NCBI GenBank assembly: GCA_903900705.1
Contig: CAIUOG010000093.1
Span: 1-64,000 of the forward strand
From: an uncultured Acidobacteriia bacterium
Lineage (GTDB): Bacteria; Acidobacteriota; Terriglobia; Bryobacterales; Bryobacteraceae
DNA: 64,000 nt
Direction of reading: 5' to 3'
Under the pieces are notes generated by a model that saw nothing but the letters and a program-made list of their open reading frames with translations, did no database searches and was not told the origin of the DNA. The translations under genes were made by a program, and so were the position numbers. Position 1 is the stretch's first letter. Every line of letters starts with the position of its first letter. This document shows positions 52,236-62,223 of this stretch, piece by piece.

Positions 52236-52385
52236 CTACTTCTTCTTTGCAGCCTTCCGCATGTGCGCCTTCGCGCGCGTGCCGTCCTTCTTGACGCGGC
52301 CGTTGACAGCGGTCTTCTTTTCCGGTTTCGATGAAGCTTTCCCGAGGAGAGCTCCGACGACGAGTGGGATGATCGGAAGAGGCAT
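52236..52385 (-). CDS. 49-aa basic protein with one hydrophobic segment
   Basis: The track start is too early. ATG at 52385 gives MPLPIIPLVVGALLG, a short hydrophobic stretch, followed by a very basic tail (VNGRVKKDGTRAKAHMRKAAKKK). The pattern with KKDGTxxxxHxR resembles small phage- and island-encoded basic proteins, but I do not recognise a named family. Its stop codon abuts that of the HNH gene tail to tail. It lies just inside the right repeat of the candidate island. Confidence 0.55.
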   Translation of the reverse strand: MPLPIIPLVVGALLGKASSKPEKKTAVNGRVKKDGTRAKAHMRKAAKKK

Positions 52386-52432
52386 AATCGGGGAATTTAT
52401 CACATCCCCAGCCGCATGAGGAAACAGCAGAC

Positions 52433-52450
52433 CCCTCTTCCGCCGCCATC
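52433..52450 (+). repeat. Right att-like repeat, imperfect copy of the tRNA-Ser 3' end
   Basis: CCCTCTTCCGCCGCCATC differs at one position (G for T) from the tRNA-Ser 3' end at 50862-50879, in the same orientation. It lies between the 49-aa gene and the S9 peptidase start, outside coding sequence. With the left copy it would define the ends of the candidate micro-island. The pyrimidine-rich composition makes a chance match somewhat easier. Confidence 0.5.
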
Positions 52451-52544
52451 TCCCCTCGCGGAACGACCCCTCGACCGAAGCCCTCCCCTCCATCCACGCC
52501 CATGCTACAATCCCTCAGCGCCCGCACCCGGGCTGAGGTTCTTC

Positions 52545-54911
52545 ATGCGCACCCCGACCGCCCTTTCCACCCTCTCTCTCGCCGCCGCGGCACTCCTGGC
52601 CGCACCCCTCACCGCCGCTCCGCCCGCCGTCCCCCTTTATCAGCAATTCCTGAGCCCGGCTTCCCCGCAGGAACTCGTCTCCGCGAAGAAGGCGGACCGC
52701 ATCGCCTGGGTGGACTACGCCGAAGGCAGGCGCAACGCCTACGCCGCCGCCGCGCCGCTTTTCACGCCGGTGCGCCTCACGAGTTTCACCAAAGACGACG
52801 GCATCATGATGTCCGAAGTCCACATCTCCGACGATGGCGGCACCGTCATCTTCCTGCGCGGTGAAGCCCTCAACCGCGACGGCTGGGCGCCCAATCCGTC
52901 CGCCGACCCCAACGGCCCCGAGCATGCCTTCTGGGCCGCCCGCACCACCGGCACAGGCGGCGCGTGGCGCGTGGCCGACGCCAGCAATCCCGAACTCGCG
53001 CCCGACGGCAGTTCCCTGCTCTTCGTGAAGAACGGGCAAATCTTCCGCGCCAAAATCACCCCCACCAAACCCGCCGGCGAGGTCGACCGCGGCGAAAAGG
53101 CGTTCATCTCCGAATGGGGCGTGCAAAGCAGCCCGAAATGGTCGCCCGACGGCCGCAAAATCGCGTTCGTCAGCACACGCACGGACCACAGCTTCATCGT
53201 GGTCTACGACATGGCCACCCGCTCAGTGAAATACATGTCGCCCAGCGTCGATTTCGACACCATGCCGCTCTGGATGGCCGACAGCCGGCGCCTCATCTTT
53301 ATGCGCCGTCCCGGTCTGCCCTTCGGCCAGCAGGCGCAGCAGGGCGGTGGCGGCATCGGGCTCCCGAACGGCCCCGCACTGCAGGCCCCGGCCGCAACTC
53401 CCGCCGCACCGACTGTTGGACGCGGTGGCAGGGGTGGGCGCGGCGCAGCAGACAGCGCGGCAGCCCCGGCATCCACAGCCAACAACTCCGCCGGCCTGAT
53501 GCGCGCGACCTTCCGCGGCGGCTACACCCTCGCCTTCTACCAGGCCGATGTGACCACCGGCGAAGCCCGGGAAACGTGGCATAACCAGCCCAATGACCCA
53601 CTTGCCGCCAATATCTTCGGCGCTCACCTCGCCGGGAATTTCGTCGTCTTCCAGGGCGGCGCGGGCGCGGGCGGCCGCGGCGGTGGCAGAGGGGGAAGGG
53701 CTGGCGGCGCGGCTGCGGAAACGCCCGCCACACCCGCCGGTCCGGTGGACGAATGGGAGCGTTATTACTCGCTCAACGTGCTGGACCCGGCGGCGCGCCC
53801 GGTGCTGCTGACCACCACCAACGGCATGATCGAAAACCAGACCTCGGTCGCCTTCTCGGCGGATGAGAAGACGCTGTACTACTGCACGAACGCCGGCGAT
53901 ATCGAACTGCGTCACATCTGGGCGGTCCCGGTGAGCGGTGGCAAACCGGTGCAGATTACCACCGGGGAAGAGGCCGAAATTTACCCCGCGCCGCTGTCAT
54001 CGGGAAAGTACCTCGCCACGCTGAGCGCCAGCTGGAAGATGCCGGAATCGGTGGGCATCTGGAAGACGGATACGGCGGGCGTCGCGCCGCCCCGAAAGAT
54101 CGTGTTTCCCATGTCGCTCGCGGGCTTCCCCACAGACCTGCATGTGAAGCCGGAGATCATCCTGACGAAGGCCGCCGACGGCCTGGAAATCCACAACCAG
54201 CTCTTTCTGCCGAAGAATCTGAAGCCCGGCGAGCGCCGCCCGGCCATCGTTTTCGTGCATGGCGGACCCATGCGCCAGATGATGCCCGCATACCACTACA
54301 TGCAGTTCTATCACTGGGCCTACGGCATCAACCAGTGGCTGGCCGACCAGGGTTACGTCGTACTGTCCGTCAACTACCGCAGCGGCGTGGGCTACGGGCG
54401 CAGCTTCCGCACCGCGCCCAATACGGGCCAGGCGGGCAACAGCGAGTATCAGGACGTGGTGGCCGGCGGGAAGTACCTGCAGACGCGCGCCGATGTCGAC
54501 CCCAACCGCGTGGGCATCTGGGGCCTTTCCTATGGCGGACTGCTCACCGGCCAGGCGCTGGCGCGCAATTCCGACATCTTCAAGGCGGGCGTGGATCTGG
54601 CCGGCGTGCACCTGTTCGGCAGCAATCTCGACCCGAACTCGGTCTCCTGGAAGTCTTCAGTGGCGGGCGCGATCGACGGCTGGAAGTCGCCGGTGCTGCT
54701 GATCCAGGGCGATGACGACCGCAACGTGGCCTTCCAGCAGATGACCGGCCTGGTGCAGATGCTGCGGGCGCGCGACGTGTACCACGAGCTCATCGTGTTC
54801 CCGGATGACGTTCACGAATCTCTGCTGCACAGCCGCTGGCTTTACACGCTGGGGCGCATGGAAACCTTCCTGCACAAGTACCTGTGGGAGGCGCAGGCCC
54901 CGCCGAAGTAA
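52545..54911 (+). CDS. Secreted S9-family (prolyl oligopeptidase-like) serine peptidase
   Basis: The track start runs through the att-like repeat. ATG at 52545 gives 788 aa with a signal peptide (LSTLSLAAAALLAAPLTAA). A beta-propeller region with PD40/WD40-like blades (PKWSPDGRKIAFVSTRTD) fills about residues 80-550, broken by Gly/Ala/Pro-rich inserts around 262-315 and 368-400. The C-terminal alpha/beta hydrolase domain carries nucleophile Ser662 in GIWGLSYGGL, Asp in LIQGDDDRNV and His in DDVHESLLHSRW. The triad is complete. It cleaves short peptides outside the cytoplasm. It closes the accessory segment after the tRNA. Confidence 0.92.
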   Translation: MRTPTALSTLSLAAAALLAAPLTAAPPAVPLYQQFLSPASPQELVSAKKADRIAWVDYAEGRRNAYAAAAPLFTPVRLTSFTKDDGIMMSEVHISDDGGTVIFLRGEALNRDGWAPNPSADPNGPEHAFWAARTTGTGGAWRVADASNPELAPDGSSLLFVKNGQIFRAKITPTKPAGEVDRGEKAFISEWGVQSSPKWSPDGRKIAFVSTRTDHSFIVVYDMATRSVKYMSPSVDFDTMPLWMADSRRLIFMRRPGLPFGQQAQQGGGGIGLPNGPALQAPAATPAAPTVGRGGRGGRGAADSAAAPASTANNSAGLMRATFRGGYTLAFYQADVTTGEARETWHNQPNDPLAANIFGAHLAGNFVVFQGGAGAGGRGGGRGGRAGGAAAETPATPAGPVDEWERYYSLNVLDPAARPVLLTTTNGMIENQTSVAFSADEKTLYYCTNAGDIELRHIWAVPVSGGKPVQITTGEEAEIYPAPLSSGKYLATLSASWKMPESVGIWKTDTAGVAPPRKIVFPMSLAGFPTDLHVKPEIILTKAADGLEIHNQLFLPKNLKPGERRPAIVFVHGGPMRQMMPAYHYMQFYHWAYGINQWLADQGYVVLSVNYRSGVGYGRSFRTAPNTGQAGNSEYQDVVAGGKYLQTRADVDPNRVGIWGLSYGGLLTGQALARNSDIFKAGVDLAGVHLFGSNLDPNSVSWKSSVAGAIDGWKSPVLLIQGDDDRNVAFQQMTGLVQMLRARDVYHELIVFPDDVHESLLHSRWLYTLGRMETFLHKYLWEAQAPPK

Positions 54912-54920
54912 GGTCGCGCC

Positions 54921-55328
54921 TTACGCGCAGACCACCAGCTTTTTCGCCAGTTCCACCCAGCCGTCGCCGGCGTTCTGCTTCTTAAAGCCCTGCTTCAGGA
55001 AGAAGCCGGCGGCGTCTGTAGGGACGCGGGCCAGCACCAGTTCCACGCCGCCGGCCTTGCCGATCTCGCGCATCCGGTAAAGCAGCAGGAACCGCCCCAG
55101 GCCCATCTCGCGGAACTCCTTCCGCACCATTCCCCAGCGCAGAATGCCCAATACACCGGTAATGGAATAGCCCCCGCAGCCCACCACCGCGCCCTCATGC
55201 TCCATCACGAAGAACCACTCGATGCCGGAATCGAGAAACGCCTCGAACTCCGCCCGCGCAGCCCCGGCGGACTCGCAGATTTCCAGGCAGGCCGCCCGGT
55301 CCGTGTCTTCGTAATGTCGAATATCCAT
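54921..55328 (-). CDS. GNAT-family N-acetyltransferase
   Basis: This 135-aa protein spans the GNAT fold: strand 4 with VVGCGGYSI, then WGMVRKEFREMGLGRFLLLYRM, where the R/Q-x-x-G-x-G/A acetyl-CoA motif is represented by REMGLG. C-terminal FFLKQGFKKQ is the usual final motif. It transfers an acetyl group to an unknown amine. It converges on the S9 gene; a GTAAGG/CCTTAC mini-hairpin covers both ends. It follows the spermidine-synthase-like gene by 21 bp on the same strand. Confidence 0.83.
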   Translation of the reverse strand: MDIRHYEDTDRAACLEICESAGAARAEFEAFLDSGIEWFFVMEHEGAVVGCGGYSITGVLGILRWGMVRKEFREMGLGRFLLLYRMREIGKAGGVELVLARVPTDAAGFFLKQGFKKQNAGDGWVELAKKLVVCA

Positions 55329-55349
55329 ACCTGATTCTCAGCCGTTCCA

Positions 55350-56015
55350 TCAGCGCCGCGCCAGAAAAATGGTGTGCCAGCGGCCCGAATCCTTATGCGC
55401 GCGGCATTTCTGCATCTCGACGGTAAAGCCGCAGCGCCCCAGCGCCTTCTCAAAGCGCGCGTTGGGCGCGGCGGACCAGAACGCCGCGCAGCCGCCCGGC
55501 CGCAGCGCCGCACGGATGAGCCGCAGCCCTTCGTCTTCGTATAACACCTGGTTGCCGGAAGTGGTGAGCGCCACCGGGCCGTTGTCCACGTCGAGGATGA
55601 TGCTGTCGAACTCGCCGCGCACGGAGCGGATCACCTCCGCCACGTCCCTCTCGACCACCCGAACGCGGCGATCCGCCAGACTCTCTGAGGCCAGGGGCAG
55701 TTCCGGATTCCGGTTCCAGGCGATCACGGCGGGCATCAACTCCGCAGCGACAACCTCCGCATCCGCGCCGAGTGAGGCGAGCGCCGCGCGCAGCGTGAAG
55801 CCGAACCCGAGCCCGCCGACCAGAACGCGAACCCGCCGCTTCGCCTTCAGACCCGCGCAGGCCAGTTCGGCAACGCGCTCTTCCGACGCAAACTGCCGCG
55901 TGGACATCAGCTCTTCCGCACCCACACGGATCGCGTGAGAACCGTCATGCTCCCACAACGAGATGGTCTGCCCGTCCGGCGTCAGGCTCTGGTCAACCAG
56001 GTTCCACTTCTTCAA
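55350..56015 (-). CDS. Spermidine-synthase-like class I methyltransferase
   Basis: This 221-aa protein has the Rossmann motif I VLVGGLGFGFTLRAALA (around residue 63), an acidic motif II (VVAAELMP) and DSIILDVDNGP. This layout is shared by spermidine/spermine synthases and predicted methyltransferases of that fold. The N-terminal substrate part is short, with STRQFASEERVAEL resembling the synthase helix. It may be a methyltransferase or a polyamine aminopropyltransferase; the catalytic Asp pair of true spermidine synthases is not clear. It follows sdhB by 7 bp. Confidence 0.75.
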   Translation of the reverse strand: MKKWNLVDQSLTPDGQTISLWEHDGSHAIRVGAEELMSTRQFASEERVAELACAGLKAKRRVRVLVGGLGFGFTLRAALASLGADAEVVAAELMPAVIAWNRNPELPLASESLADRRVRVVERDVAEVIRSVRGEFDSIILDVDNGPVALTTSGNQVLYEDEGLRLIRAALRPGGCAAFWSAAPNARFEKALGRCGFTVEMQKCRAHKDSGRWHTIFLARR

Positions 56016-56022
56016 TACAGCT

Positions 56023-56793
56023 CTAGTCGGAACTTTCCTTCACTGCGCCGCGGTCGCGGACGCTGGCCTTGAGGTAGTCGCCATTCATCTGCGCGATCAC
56101 CGAGAGTGAAATGTGTTTCGGGCAGGCGGCTTCGCATTCGCCGATGTTGGTGCAACTGCCGAAGAGTTCGCTGCTGAACTGCGCGATCATGCGCAGTGCG
56201 CGCCGGTCGCGTTCGGCCTGGCCCTGCGGGAGCAGGCCCAGGTGAGAGATCTTGGCGCCCGTGAACAGCGCCGCCGAAGCGTTCGGGCAGGAAGCGACAC
56301 ACGCGCCGCAGCCAATGCAGGCGGCCGCGTCCATCGCGCGATCCGCGTAGGCCTTCGGCACCGGAATGCTGTTGGCATCCTGGGCGCTGCCGGTCCGCGC
56401 CGTGATGAAGCCACCGGCGGCGATGATGCGGTCGAACGCGTTGCGGTCCACCATCAGATCTTTCAGCACCGGGAACGCCTTTGCGCGCCAGGGCTCCAGA
56501 TACAGCTCGTCGCCGTCTTTGAACGAACGCATGTGCAACTGGCAGACCGTGGTCCCGCTCTTCGGGCCATGCGCCACGCCATTGATCATAAAGCCGCAGC
56601 TGCCGCAGATGCCTTCGCGACAATCGTGCTCAAAGGTAATCGGGGCCGTGCCTTCAGCGATCAGTTTCTCGTTGACCACATCCAGCATTTCGAGAAACGA
56701 CATATCGGGGCTGACATCCTTCGCCTCATAGCGCTGCATGCTGCCAGGCGCGGACGCGTTCGGTTGCCGCCAGACGTGAAGTGTAAGGTTCAC
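56023..56793 (-). CDS. sdhB: Succinate dehydrogenase / fumarate reductase iron-sulfur subunit
   Basis: This 256-aa protein carries the three clusters of SdhB: [2Fe-2S] by [11 protein letters not shown] with a later Cys in TTVCQLHM (about 59-85), [4Fe-4S] by [13 protein letters not shown] (about 148-160) and [3Fe-4S] by the [13 protein letters not shown] region with the final Cys. It passes electrons from SdhA to quinone at the membrane. Its start overlaps the sdhA stop by 4 bp. It is the third gene of sdhCAB. Confidence 0.95.
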   Translation of the reverse strand: MNLTLHVWRQPNASAPGSMQRYEAKDVSPDMSFLEMLDVVNEKLIAEGTAPITFEHDCREGICGSCGFMINGVAHGPKSGTTVCQLHMRSFKDGDELYLEPWRAKAFPVLKDLMVDRNAFDRIIAAGGFITARTGSAQDANSIPVPKAYADRAMDAAACIGCGACVASCPNASAALFTGAKISHLGLLPQGQAERDRRALRMIAQFSSELFGSCTNIGECEAACPKHISLSVIAQMNGDYLKASVRDRGAVKESSD

Positions 56794-58703
56794 TTGTAAC
56801 TCCGTTGCGCGGGGTGGACGTACTCGAAATTCAGCGGTTCTTTATTCAGCTGATGCGGCGCATCCGGACCCATGTATTCCCAGGCTGCGACGTACTGGTA
56901 ATGCTCGTCGTCGCGCATCGCTTCGCCCTCATCCGTCTGGAATTCTTCGCGGAAGTGGCCGCCACAGCTTTCGTTGCGTTCCAGAGCGTCGACGCACATC
57001 AGTTCGCCGAGCTCGAAGAAATCGGCCACGCGACCGGCGTTTTCCAGCTGCTGGTTGAGATCGTCACCGGAACCAGGAACGTTCACGTCGCGCCAGAACT
57101 CTTCACGGAGCGCGCGGATCTGGCGGATGGCCTGCTTCAGACCTTCGGCGTTCCGGGCCATGCCGCAGTGATCCCACATGATTTTGCCGAGTTCGCGATG
57201 GAAAGAAGTCACGGTCCGCTTGCCCTTGATGGAGAGCAGCCGCTTCACGCTGTTCTCCACTTCGGAAAGCACGTTGCGAACTTCCGGCGCGCCGGCATCC
57301 ACCTTGGCCAGCTTGTTGGAGGCCAGATAGTTGCCGAGCGTGTACGGAATGATGAAGTAGCCATCGGACAGGCCCTGCATGAGGGCGCTGGCGCCGAGGC
57401 GATTGGCGCCGTGGTCAGAGAAGTTTGCCTCACCCAGCACAAAGAGGCCGGGGATGCTGCTCATCAGCTGGTAATCCACCCAGAGGCCGCCCATTGTGTA
57501 ATGGATGGCGGGGTAGATGCGCATGGGCATTTCATACGGGTTTTCGCCCGTGATGCGCTCATACATTTCGAACAGGTTGCCGTAGCGTTCTTCGATGGCG
57601 CCGCGGCCCAGGCGGCTGATGGATTCCGCAAAATCGAGGTAGACGCCGAGGCCGGTTTCGCCCACGCCGCGGCCTTCGTCGCAGACCGCTTTCGCGGCGC
57701 GGGAGGCCACGTCGCGCGGAACCAGATTGCCGAAGCTCGGGTAGCGGCGTTCGAGGTAATAATCGCGTTCGTTCTCCGGAATCTGGCTGGCCGGACGCTT
57801 GTCGCCCTTCTGCAGCGGCACCCAGATGCGGCCGTCATTGCGGAGCGATTCCGACATCAGCGTCAGTTTCGACTGGTACTCGCCCGAAACCGGAATGCAG
57901 GTCGGATGGATCTGCGTGAAGCAGGGGTTGGCAAACGCCGCGCCCCGCTTGTGCGCGCGCCAGATGGCGGTGCAGTTGGAGCCCTTGGCGTTCGTGGAAA
58001 GGTAATAAACGTTGCCGTAGCCGCCACTCGCCAGCACCACGGCATCGGCGACATGGGACTCGATTTTGCCGGTGACCAGGTTGCGGGTGATGATGCCGCG
58101 CGCCTTGCCGTCGATGACGACAAGATCCAGCATCTCGGTGCGCGGGTACATGGTGACGCGACCGGAGTCGATCTGCGCTTCGAGCGCCTGATAGGCGCCC
58201 AGCAGTAACTGCTGCCCCGTCTGACCGCGGGCATAGAAGGTACGCGAAACCTGCGCGCCGCCGAACGAGCGATTGGCGAGAAGTCCGCCGTACTCGCGGG
58301 CGAACGGCACGCCCTGCGCGACGCACTGGTCGATGATGCTGACGCTGTTCTGCGCGAGGCGGTAGACGTTGTGCTCGCGGGCGCGGAAGTCGCCGCCCTT
58401 CACCGTGTCATAGAAGAGGCGATAGATGCTGTCGCCGTCATTCTGATAATTCTTGGCCGCGTTGATGCCGCCCTGTGCCGCGATGGAGTGCGCGCGGCGC
58501 GGGCTGTCCTGAAAGCAGAAGCATTTGACGTTGTAGCCGAGTTCGCCGAGCGACGCTGCCGCCGCGCCGCCGCCCAGGCCGGTGCCGACCACAATTACGG
58601 TGAACTTGCGCTTATTGGCCGGGTTGACCAGCTTCATTTCGAAGCGGGTTTTTTCCCAGGCTTTTTCGATTGGTCCCGAGGGAATTCTGGAGTCGAGTTG
58701 CAT
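56790..58703 (-). CDS. sdhA: Succinate dehydrogenase / fumarate reductase flavoprotein subunit
   Basis: This 637-aa flavoprotein has the N-terminal dinucleotide motif [19 protein letters not shown]. His72 in [13 protein letters not shown] is the covalent FAD attachment site. The capping-domain region [13 protein letters not shown] and the C-terminal [23 protein letters not shown] follow. It oxidises succinate to fumarate (or the reverse) in the TCA cycle. Length and motifs match the type found with a single, five-helix cytochrome b subunit. It is coupled to sdhB and lies 7 bp after sdhC. Confidence 0.96.
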   Translation of the reverse strand: MQLDSRIPSGPIEKAWEKTRFEMKLVNPANKRKFTVIVVGTGLGGGAAAASLGELGYNVKCFCFQDSPRRAHSIAAQGGINAAKNYQNDGDSIYRLFYDTVKGGDFRAREHNVYRLAQNSVSIIDQCVAQGVPFAREYGGLLANRSFGGAQVSRTFYARGQTGQQLLLGAYQALEAQIDSGRVTMYPRTEMLDLVVIDGKARGIITRNLVTGKIESHVADAVVLASGGYGNVYYLSTNAKGSNCTAIWRAHKRGAAFANPCFTQIHPTCIPVSGEYQSKLTLMSESLRNDGRIWVPLQKGDKRPASQIPENERDYYLERRYPSFGNLVPRDVASRAAKAVCDEGRGVGETGLGVYLDFAESISRLGRGAIEERYGNLFEMYERITGENPYEMPMRIYPAIHYTMGGLWVDYQLMSSIPGLFVLGEANFSDHGANRLGASALMQGLSDGYFIIPYTLGNYLASNKLAKVDAGAPEVRNVLSEVENSVKRLLSIKGKRTVTSFHRELGKIMWDHCGMARNAEGLKQAIRQIRALREEFWRDVNVPGSGDDLNQQLENAGRVADFFELGELMCVDALERNESCGGHFREEFQTDEGEAMRDDEHYQYVAAWEYMGPDAPHQLNKEPLNFEYVHPAQRSYK

Positions 58704-58710
58704 CTGCGCC

Positions 58711-59412
58711 CTATAAACTCATGCTCGAAAGCCGGATGATACCGGTCATGACGCCTACCGGAATGGAGGCGTAGCCGAGGAAGTACAGCGTCGCAATCAC
58801 GCGCGCAGCCGCTTTGATTTTCGGCGTGTGGACCGGGTGGTTAAAGCCCAGCGTTTGGGGGATGCTGGCGATCCCGTGGCTGAGGTGCATGCACAGCAGC
58901 CCCACCGCCACCATGTACGAGAGCGCGACAGGCAGTTGCAGGAAGCCATAGACGACGTTCGAATACACGTCCGTCTCAGAGAAGTGCGGGTGCACCGCGC
59001 CCACCGTGAAGTGCAGCAGGTGGTACACCACGAAGGCGAGAATCACCGGGCCGCTGTAATACATGGTGCGGGAGGCCGCCGACGAGTGCGAGTTGACCTT
59101 CTTCACATAGGCGACCGGACGCGCCTGGTTCTTCAGCTGCCACAGCTGAATGGTGAAGAAGATGTGGGCGAAAACGCTGATGAGAAGAGTGATGCGGGCG
59201 CCCCAGAGAAGCTCGAGGTTGCTTTTGAGAAAGGCTGCGTAGGCGTTCAGGCGCTCCGGTCCGAGAAAGATCTGGAGGTTGCCAAGCATATGACCGGTGA
59301 CAAAACCGAACAGAACAAGACCGGTCACCGCCACTACGGCTTTCTTAACAATCGTGGCTTCAAAGAAGCGCAGTGCTCGGTTGGAGCTGCCTGCGGCTGC
59401 TGTTGGACTCAT
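58711..59412 (-). CDS. sdhC: Succinate dehydrogenase cytochrome b subunit (single diheme type)
   Basis: This 233-aa protein has five membrane helices ([103 protein letters not shown]). His residues at the typical heme-binding positions of B-type quinone reductases ([30 protein letters not shown]) fit two hemes. One subunit anchors SdhAB and reacts with quinone. The order C-A-B is that of Bacillus and related phyla. The gap upstream to the next gene (about 100 bp) holds the operon promoter. Confidence 0.92.
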   Translation of the reverse strand: MSPTAAAGSSNRALRFFEATIVKKAVVAVTGLVLFGFVTGHMLGNLQIFLGPERLNAYAAFLKSNLELLWGARITLLISVFAHIFFTIQLWQLKNQARPVAYVKKVNSHSSAASRTMYYSGPVILAFVVYHLLHFTVGAVHPHFSETDVYSNVVYGFLQLPVALSYMVAVGLLCMHLSHGIASIPQTLGFNHPVHTPKIKAAARVIATLYFLGYASIPVGVMTGIIRLSSMSL

Positions 59413-59511
59413 GTGAGGGCTGCTAATATCCTACTATCCTGCTTGTTTTGATGCGCGGATTCGTGTGTCGCGCCTGAAAAATGCGCCGCCGCGGAACCGG
59501 ATCGCGGAAGG

Positions 59512-60528
59512 TCACAGCCGTTCGGCGATCACGCGCCCGGCGAGGCCATGCCGGGCTGCGACTTCCTCCACGGCAAGCAGCATTTTCGGCGGCCCGCAGA
59601 CGTAGATATCGGGCTCTGTGACACCGGGGGCCAGCGAGGCATCCAGAGCGGCGGCGGCCGTGCCGACAAAGCCATTCCACGCCGGGCCGGGATTCATCAC
59701 GGCGAGAGTGAGCGTCAGTTGCGGCAGGCCCGCCCGCAGAGCCGCGATCTCGCTTTCGGGCAGCAGCTCGGCTTCCTGGTTTGCGCCGAATATCAAATGC
59801 ACCGGCTGCGAGTCCTGAAACTCGGCAAGGTGGCGCAGCATGGACAGAATCGGAGCCAGACCGCAGCCGCCGCCGACGAAACACCGGGGCCGGGGGCTGG
59901 CTTCGTCCAGCACGAAACGACCCGCCGGTCCGCGCACCGTCAGCGTATCGCCGACTCTGGCCTGCCCGGTCAGCCAGGCCGAGAACTGTCCGCCCGGCTG
60001 AATGCGAATCAGAAACTCGATCAGGCCATCCCAGTTGGGCAGGTTGGCGAGCGAATAGGCGCGCCGGATCCCGGTGCCGGGAATGGCGAGCTCCATATAC
60101 TGGCCGGGGGCGAAGTCCGCCGCTACCCCGAGTTCGTCGTGCGGCTGCAGTCGGAGCGAGAGACACACCGCCCGCTCCCAGACCATTTCGATGCGCTCCA
60201 CCACGGCATCCCGCAGGGGAATCTGGTGGCGCGGAATCTGATCTTCCCGGCAGGGGAGCTGGACCGTCACGTTGCCTTCGGGCGTGCACCGGCAAAGCAG
60301 AACGTCGCCCAGGTCGCGCCCGGGGAGCAGGCTTTCGGTATACCCGGACATTTCATAACTGCCGCTGGTGACACGCGCATGGCACAGGCCACAGGTGCCC
60401 TGGTGACACATTGCGGGGAGATGGTAACCCGCGCCGGCCGCGGCGTCGAGCACGGTGTCGCCGGAGGCGCACGGAACCTCAATCCGTGCGCCATCCCGCG
60501 TGAGGAGGGTGATTTGACTGTCAGGCAT
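59512..60528 (-). CDS. Ferredoxin/FNR-type NADH oxidoreductase, probable Hcp reductase
   Basis: This 338-aa protein has an N-terminal [2Fe-2S] plant-type ferredoxin domain (CHQGTCGLCHARV and a later Cys, about residues 40-80). A FAD-binding domain follows (RRAYSLANLPNWDG, with the FAD-phosphate motif RxYS), then a C-terminal NAD-binding domain with CFVGGGCGLAPILSML and VCGPPKMLLAVEE. The domain order is that of BenC-type reductases, whereas E. coli Hcr carries its [2Fe-2S] at the C-terminus. It lies 12 bp downstream of hcp, so it likely delivers NADH electrons to Hcp. Confidence 0.87.
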   Translation of the reverse strand: MPDSQITLLTRDGARIEVPCASGDTVLDAAAGAGYHLPAMCHQGTCGLCHARVTSGSYEMSGYTESLLPGRDLGDVLLCRCTPEGNVTVQLPCREDQIPRHQIPLRDAVVERIEMVWERAVCLSLRLQPHDELGVAADFAPGQYMELAIPGTGIRRAYSLANLPNWDGLIEFLIRIQPGGQFSAWLTGQARVGDTLTVRGPAGRFVLDEASPRPRCFVGGGCGLAPILSMLRHLAEFQDSQPVHLIFGANQEAELLPESEIAALRAGLPQLTLTLAVMNPGPAWNGFVGTAAAALDASLAPGVTEPDIYVCGPPKMLLAVEEVAARHGLAGRVIAERL

Positions 60529-60540
60529 CTTCTTCCGCGG

Positions 60541-62193
60541 TTATGCCGCGCGGGTGAGCGCGGCTTCGATGTCCGCTTCCGCCGTGGTGATGGGCTGAAT
60601 GCCGAATTTGTCCACCAGAACGTTCAGGACCGCGGGCGTGAGGAACGCGGGCAGCGTGGGCCCGAGGCGCACGTTGCGAACCCCGAGAGCGAGAAGCGTC
60701 AGCAACACCGCAACGGCCTTTTGTTCGAACCACGAAACAACGAGCGTAAGCGGCAGATCATTCACGCCGCACTGAAACGCGTCACTAAGCGCGAGTGCGA
60801 TACGGATGGCCGAGTAGCTGTCATTGCACTGGCCGATATCGAGCAGCCGGGGAAGTCCGCCGATGGTGCCGTGATCCTGCATGTTGAACCGGAATTTTCC
60901 ACAGCCGAGCGTCATCAGGATGGTGTCCTGGGGCGCTTTTTCCGCGAAATCCGTATAGTAGTTGCGCCCCGGTGCCGCGCCGTCGCAGCCGCCGATCAGG
61001 AAGAAGTGTTTGACGACGCCGCTCTTCACCGCGCCGACAACAGTGTCCGCAACACCCAGCACCGTGTCGCGGCCAAAGCCGATGAGAATAGTCTTCTCCG
61101 GCGCGGTTTCCGCAAAGCCAGGCAGAGCTTTGGCGGCCTGCGCCACCATGGCGAAGTTGCCGTCGCCGATATGGCGCACGCCCGGCCAGCCAACGGGGCC
61201 CGCGGTGAAGATGCGGTTGCGATAGGCGGGCTGCGGCTCGATCAGACAGTTCGACGTCATCACGATGGGGCCGGGAAACGCCGCGAATTCCAGCTGCTGG
61301 TTCTGCCACGCGCTGCCATAGTTCCCGGCAAGGTGCGGATAGGCTTTCAGCTTCGGATACGAATGCGCGGGGAGTAGTTCGCCATGCGTGTAGACGTTGA
61401 TGCCGGTGCCTTTGGTGGCTTCCAGAACGCCGTGCAGGTCGCGCAGGTCGTGACCCGAAACCAGGATCGCTTTGCCTGCGATGGGTGTGGTCCGCACGTT
61501 GGTGGGTTCGGGAGTGCCGAAGGAACCGGTATTGGCGGCGTCCAGCATTTCCATCACGCCGAAGTTCAGCTTGCCCAGCGCGAGCGCTTCCTCCAGCAGG
61601 GCATTGATGTCGGAGGGTTCAGAAGCAAGGAAGTCGAGCGCGTGGGCCACACCGGCGGCGACCTCGGGCCTCGTCCGGCCCAGCACCTCGGCATGATGCG
61701 CGTAGGCGGCCACGCCCTTCAGGCCATAGAGAACCAGCGCGCGCAGACCGGCCACATCTTCGCCAAACGTCGCAGCGCCCGCGGCGAGGGAGGCGATCTT
61801 CGTCTGTGGCTGCAGCTCCACCAGAGTCTGGAAGGGCTGAAAAGCGGCCGGACCGCCGAGTTTTTCCGCGCCCGGCGCGGCGGCCAGATATGCGTCGCGA
61901 ACGCGGTCCCGCGTCCTCGCGGCCTCGGCAATCAGATCCACAAAACGCTGGCGATTGAAGTTGACGTTGGTCAGGGTGGTAAACAGGGCGTAGAGGGTAA
62001 AGCTGTCGGCGGCCGCGTCGGCCTCGCCCAGAGCGTGGAGGCGCGTGGAATACTGCCCGATGCCCTCCAGCTGATAAATCAATAAATCCTGCAGGTCCGC
62101 GGTGACTTCGTCCTTGCCGCAAACTCCTTTGTCGGAGGCGCATCCGCCGCCGGCATCGGTTCTCATCGTCTGTTCACACTGATAGCAAAACAT
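60541..62193 (-). CDS. hcp: Hybrid cluster protein (hydroxylamine / NO reductase)
   Basis: This 550-aa protein has the N-terminal cluster motif CYQCEQT and [10 protein letters not shown] (Cys3, Cys6, Cys18, Cys25). C-terminal hybrid-cluster ligands lie in segments such as [27 protein letters not shown] and IGQCNDS. Hcp reduces hydroxylamine and NO and protects against nitrosative stress under low oxygen. It lies 30 bp downstream of the Rrf2 gene and 12 bp upstream of the reductase gene. GGAGAAGCC before ATG 62193 is a good ribosome binding site. Confidence 0.94.
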   Translation of the reverse strand: MFCYQCEQTMRTDAGGGCASDKGVCGKDEVTADLQDLLIYQLEGIGQYSTRLHALGEADAAADSFTLYALFTTLTNVNFNRQRFVDLIAEAARTRDRVRDAYLAAAPGAEKLGGPAAFQPFQTLVELQPQTKIASLAAGAATFGEDVAGLRALVLYGLKGVAAYAHHAEVLGRTRPEVAAGVAHALDFLASEPSDINALLEEALALGKLNFGVMEMLDAANTGSFGTPEPTNVRTTPIAGKAILVSGHDLRDLHGVLEATKGTGINVYTHGELLPAHSYPKLKAYPHLAGNYGSAWQNQQLEFAAFPGPIVMTSNCLIEPQPAYRNRIFTAGPVGWPGVRHIGDGNFAMVAQAAKALPGFAETAPEKTILIGFGRDTVLGVADTVVGAVKSGVVKHFFLIGGCDGAAPGRNYYTDFAEKAPQDTILMTLGCGKFRFNMQDHGTIGGLPRLLDIGQCNDSYSAIRIALALSDAFQCGVNDLPLTLVVSWFEQKAVAVLLTLLALGVRNVRLGPTLPAFLTPAVLNVLVDKFGIQPITTAEADIEAALTRAA

Positions 62194-62223
62194 GGCTTCT
62201 CCTGTTGTTCGGGGTTATTAAAA

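Larger units (their letters stand above)
50878..52450. mobile_element. Candidate degenerate tRNA-targeted micro-island
   Basis: This segment of about 1.57 kb is bounded by the tRNA-Ser 3' end and its 17/18 repeat. It carries a truncated EEP nuclease gene, an orphan terminator, a membrane-HNH gene and a 49-aa basic gene. Two 60-base lines inside it (51661 and 51961) are 48% GC by hand count, against 60% for a line in the adjacent S9 gene. No integrase is present. It is best read as the remnant or minimal core of an integrated element; alternatively it is ordinary accessory DNA with a chance repeat. Confidence 0.5.

Noticed and set aside
56805-61377. Plus-strand ORFs of 467 and 609 aa (56805..58208, 59548..61377)
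   Set aside because: Shadows of sdhA and of the reductase/hcp genes, which carry intact cofactor motifs on the minus strand.
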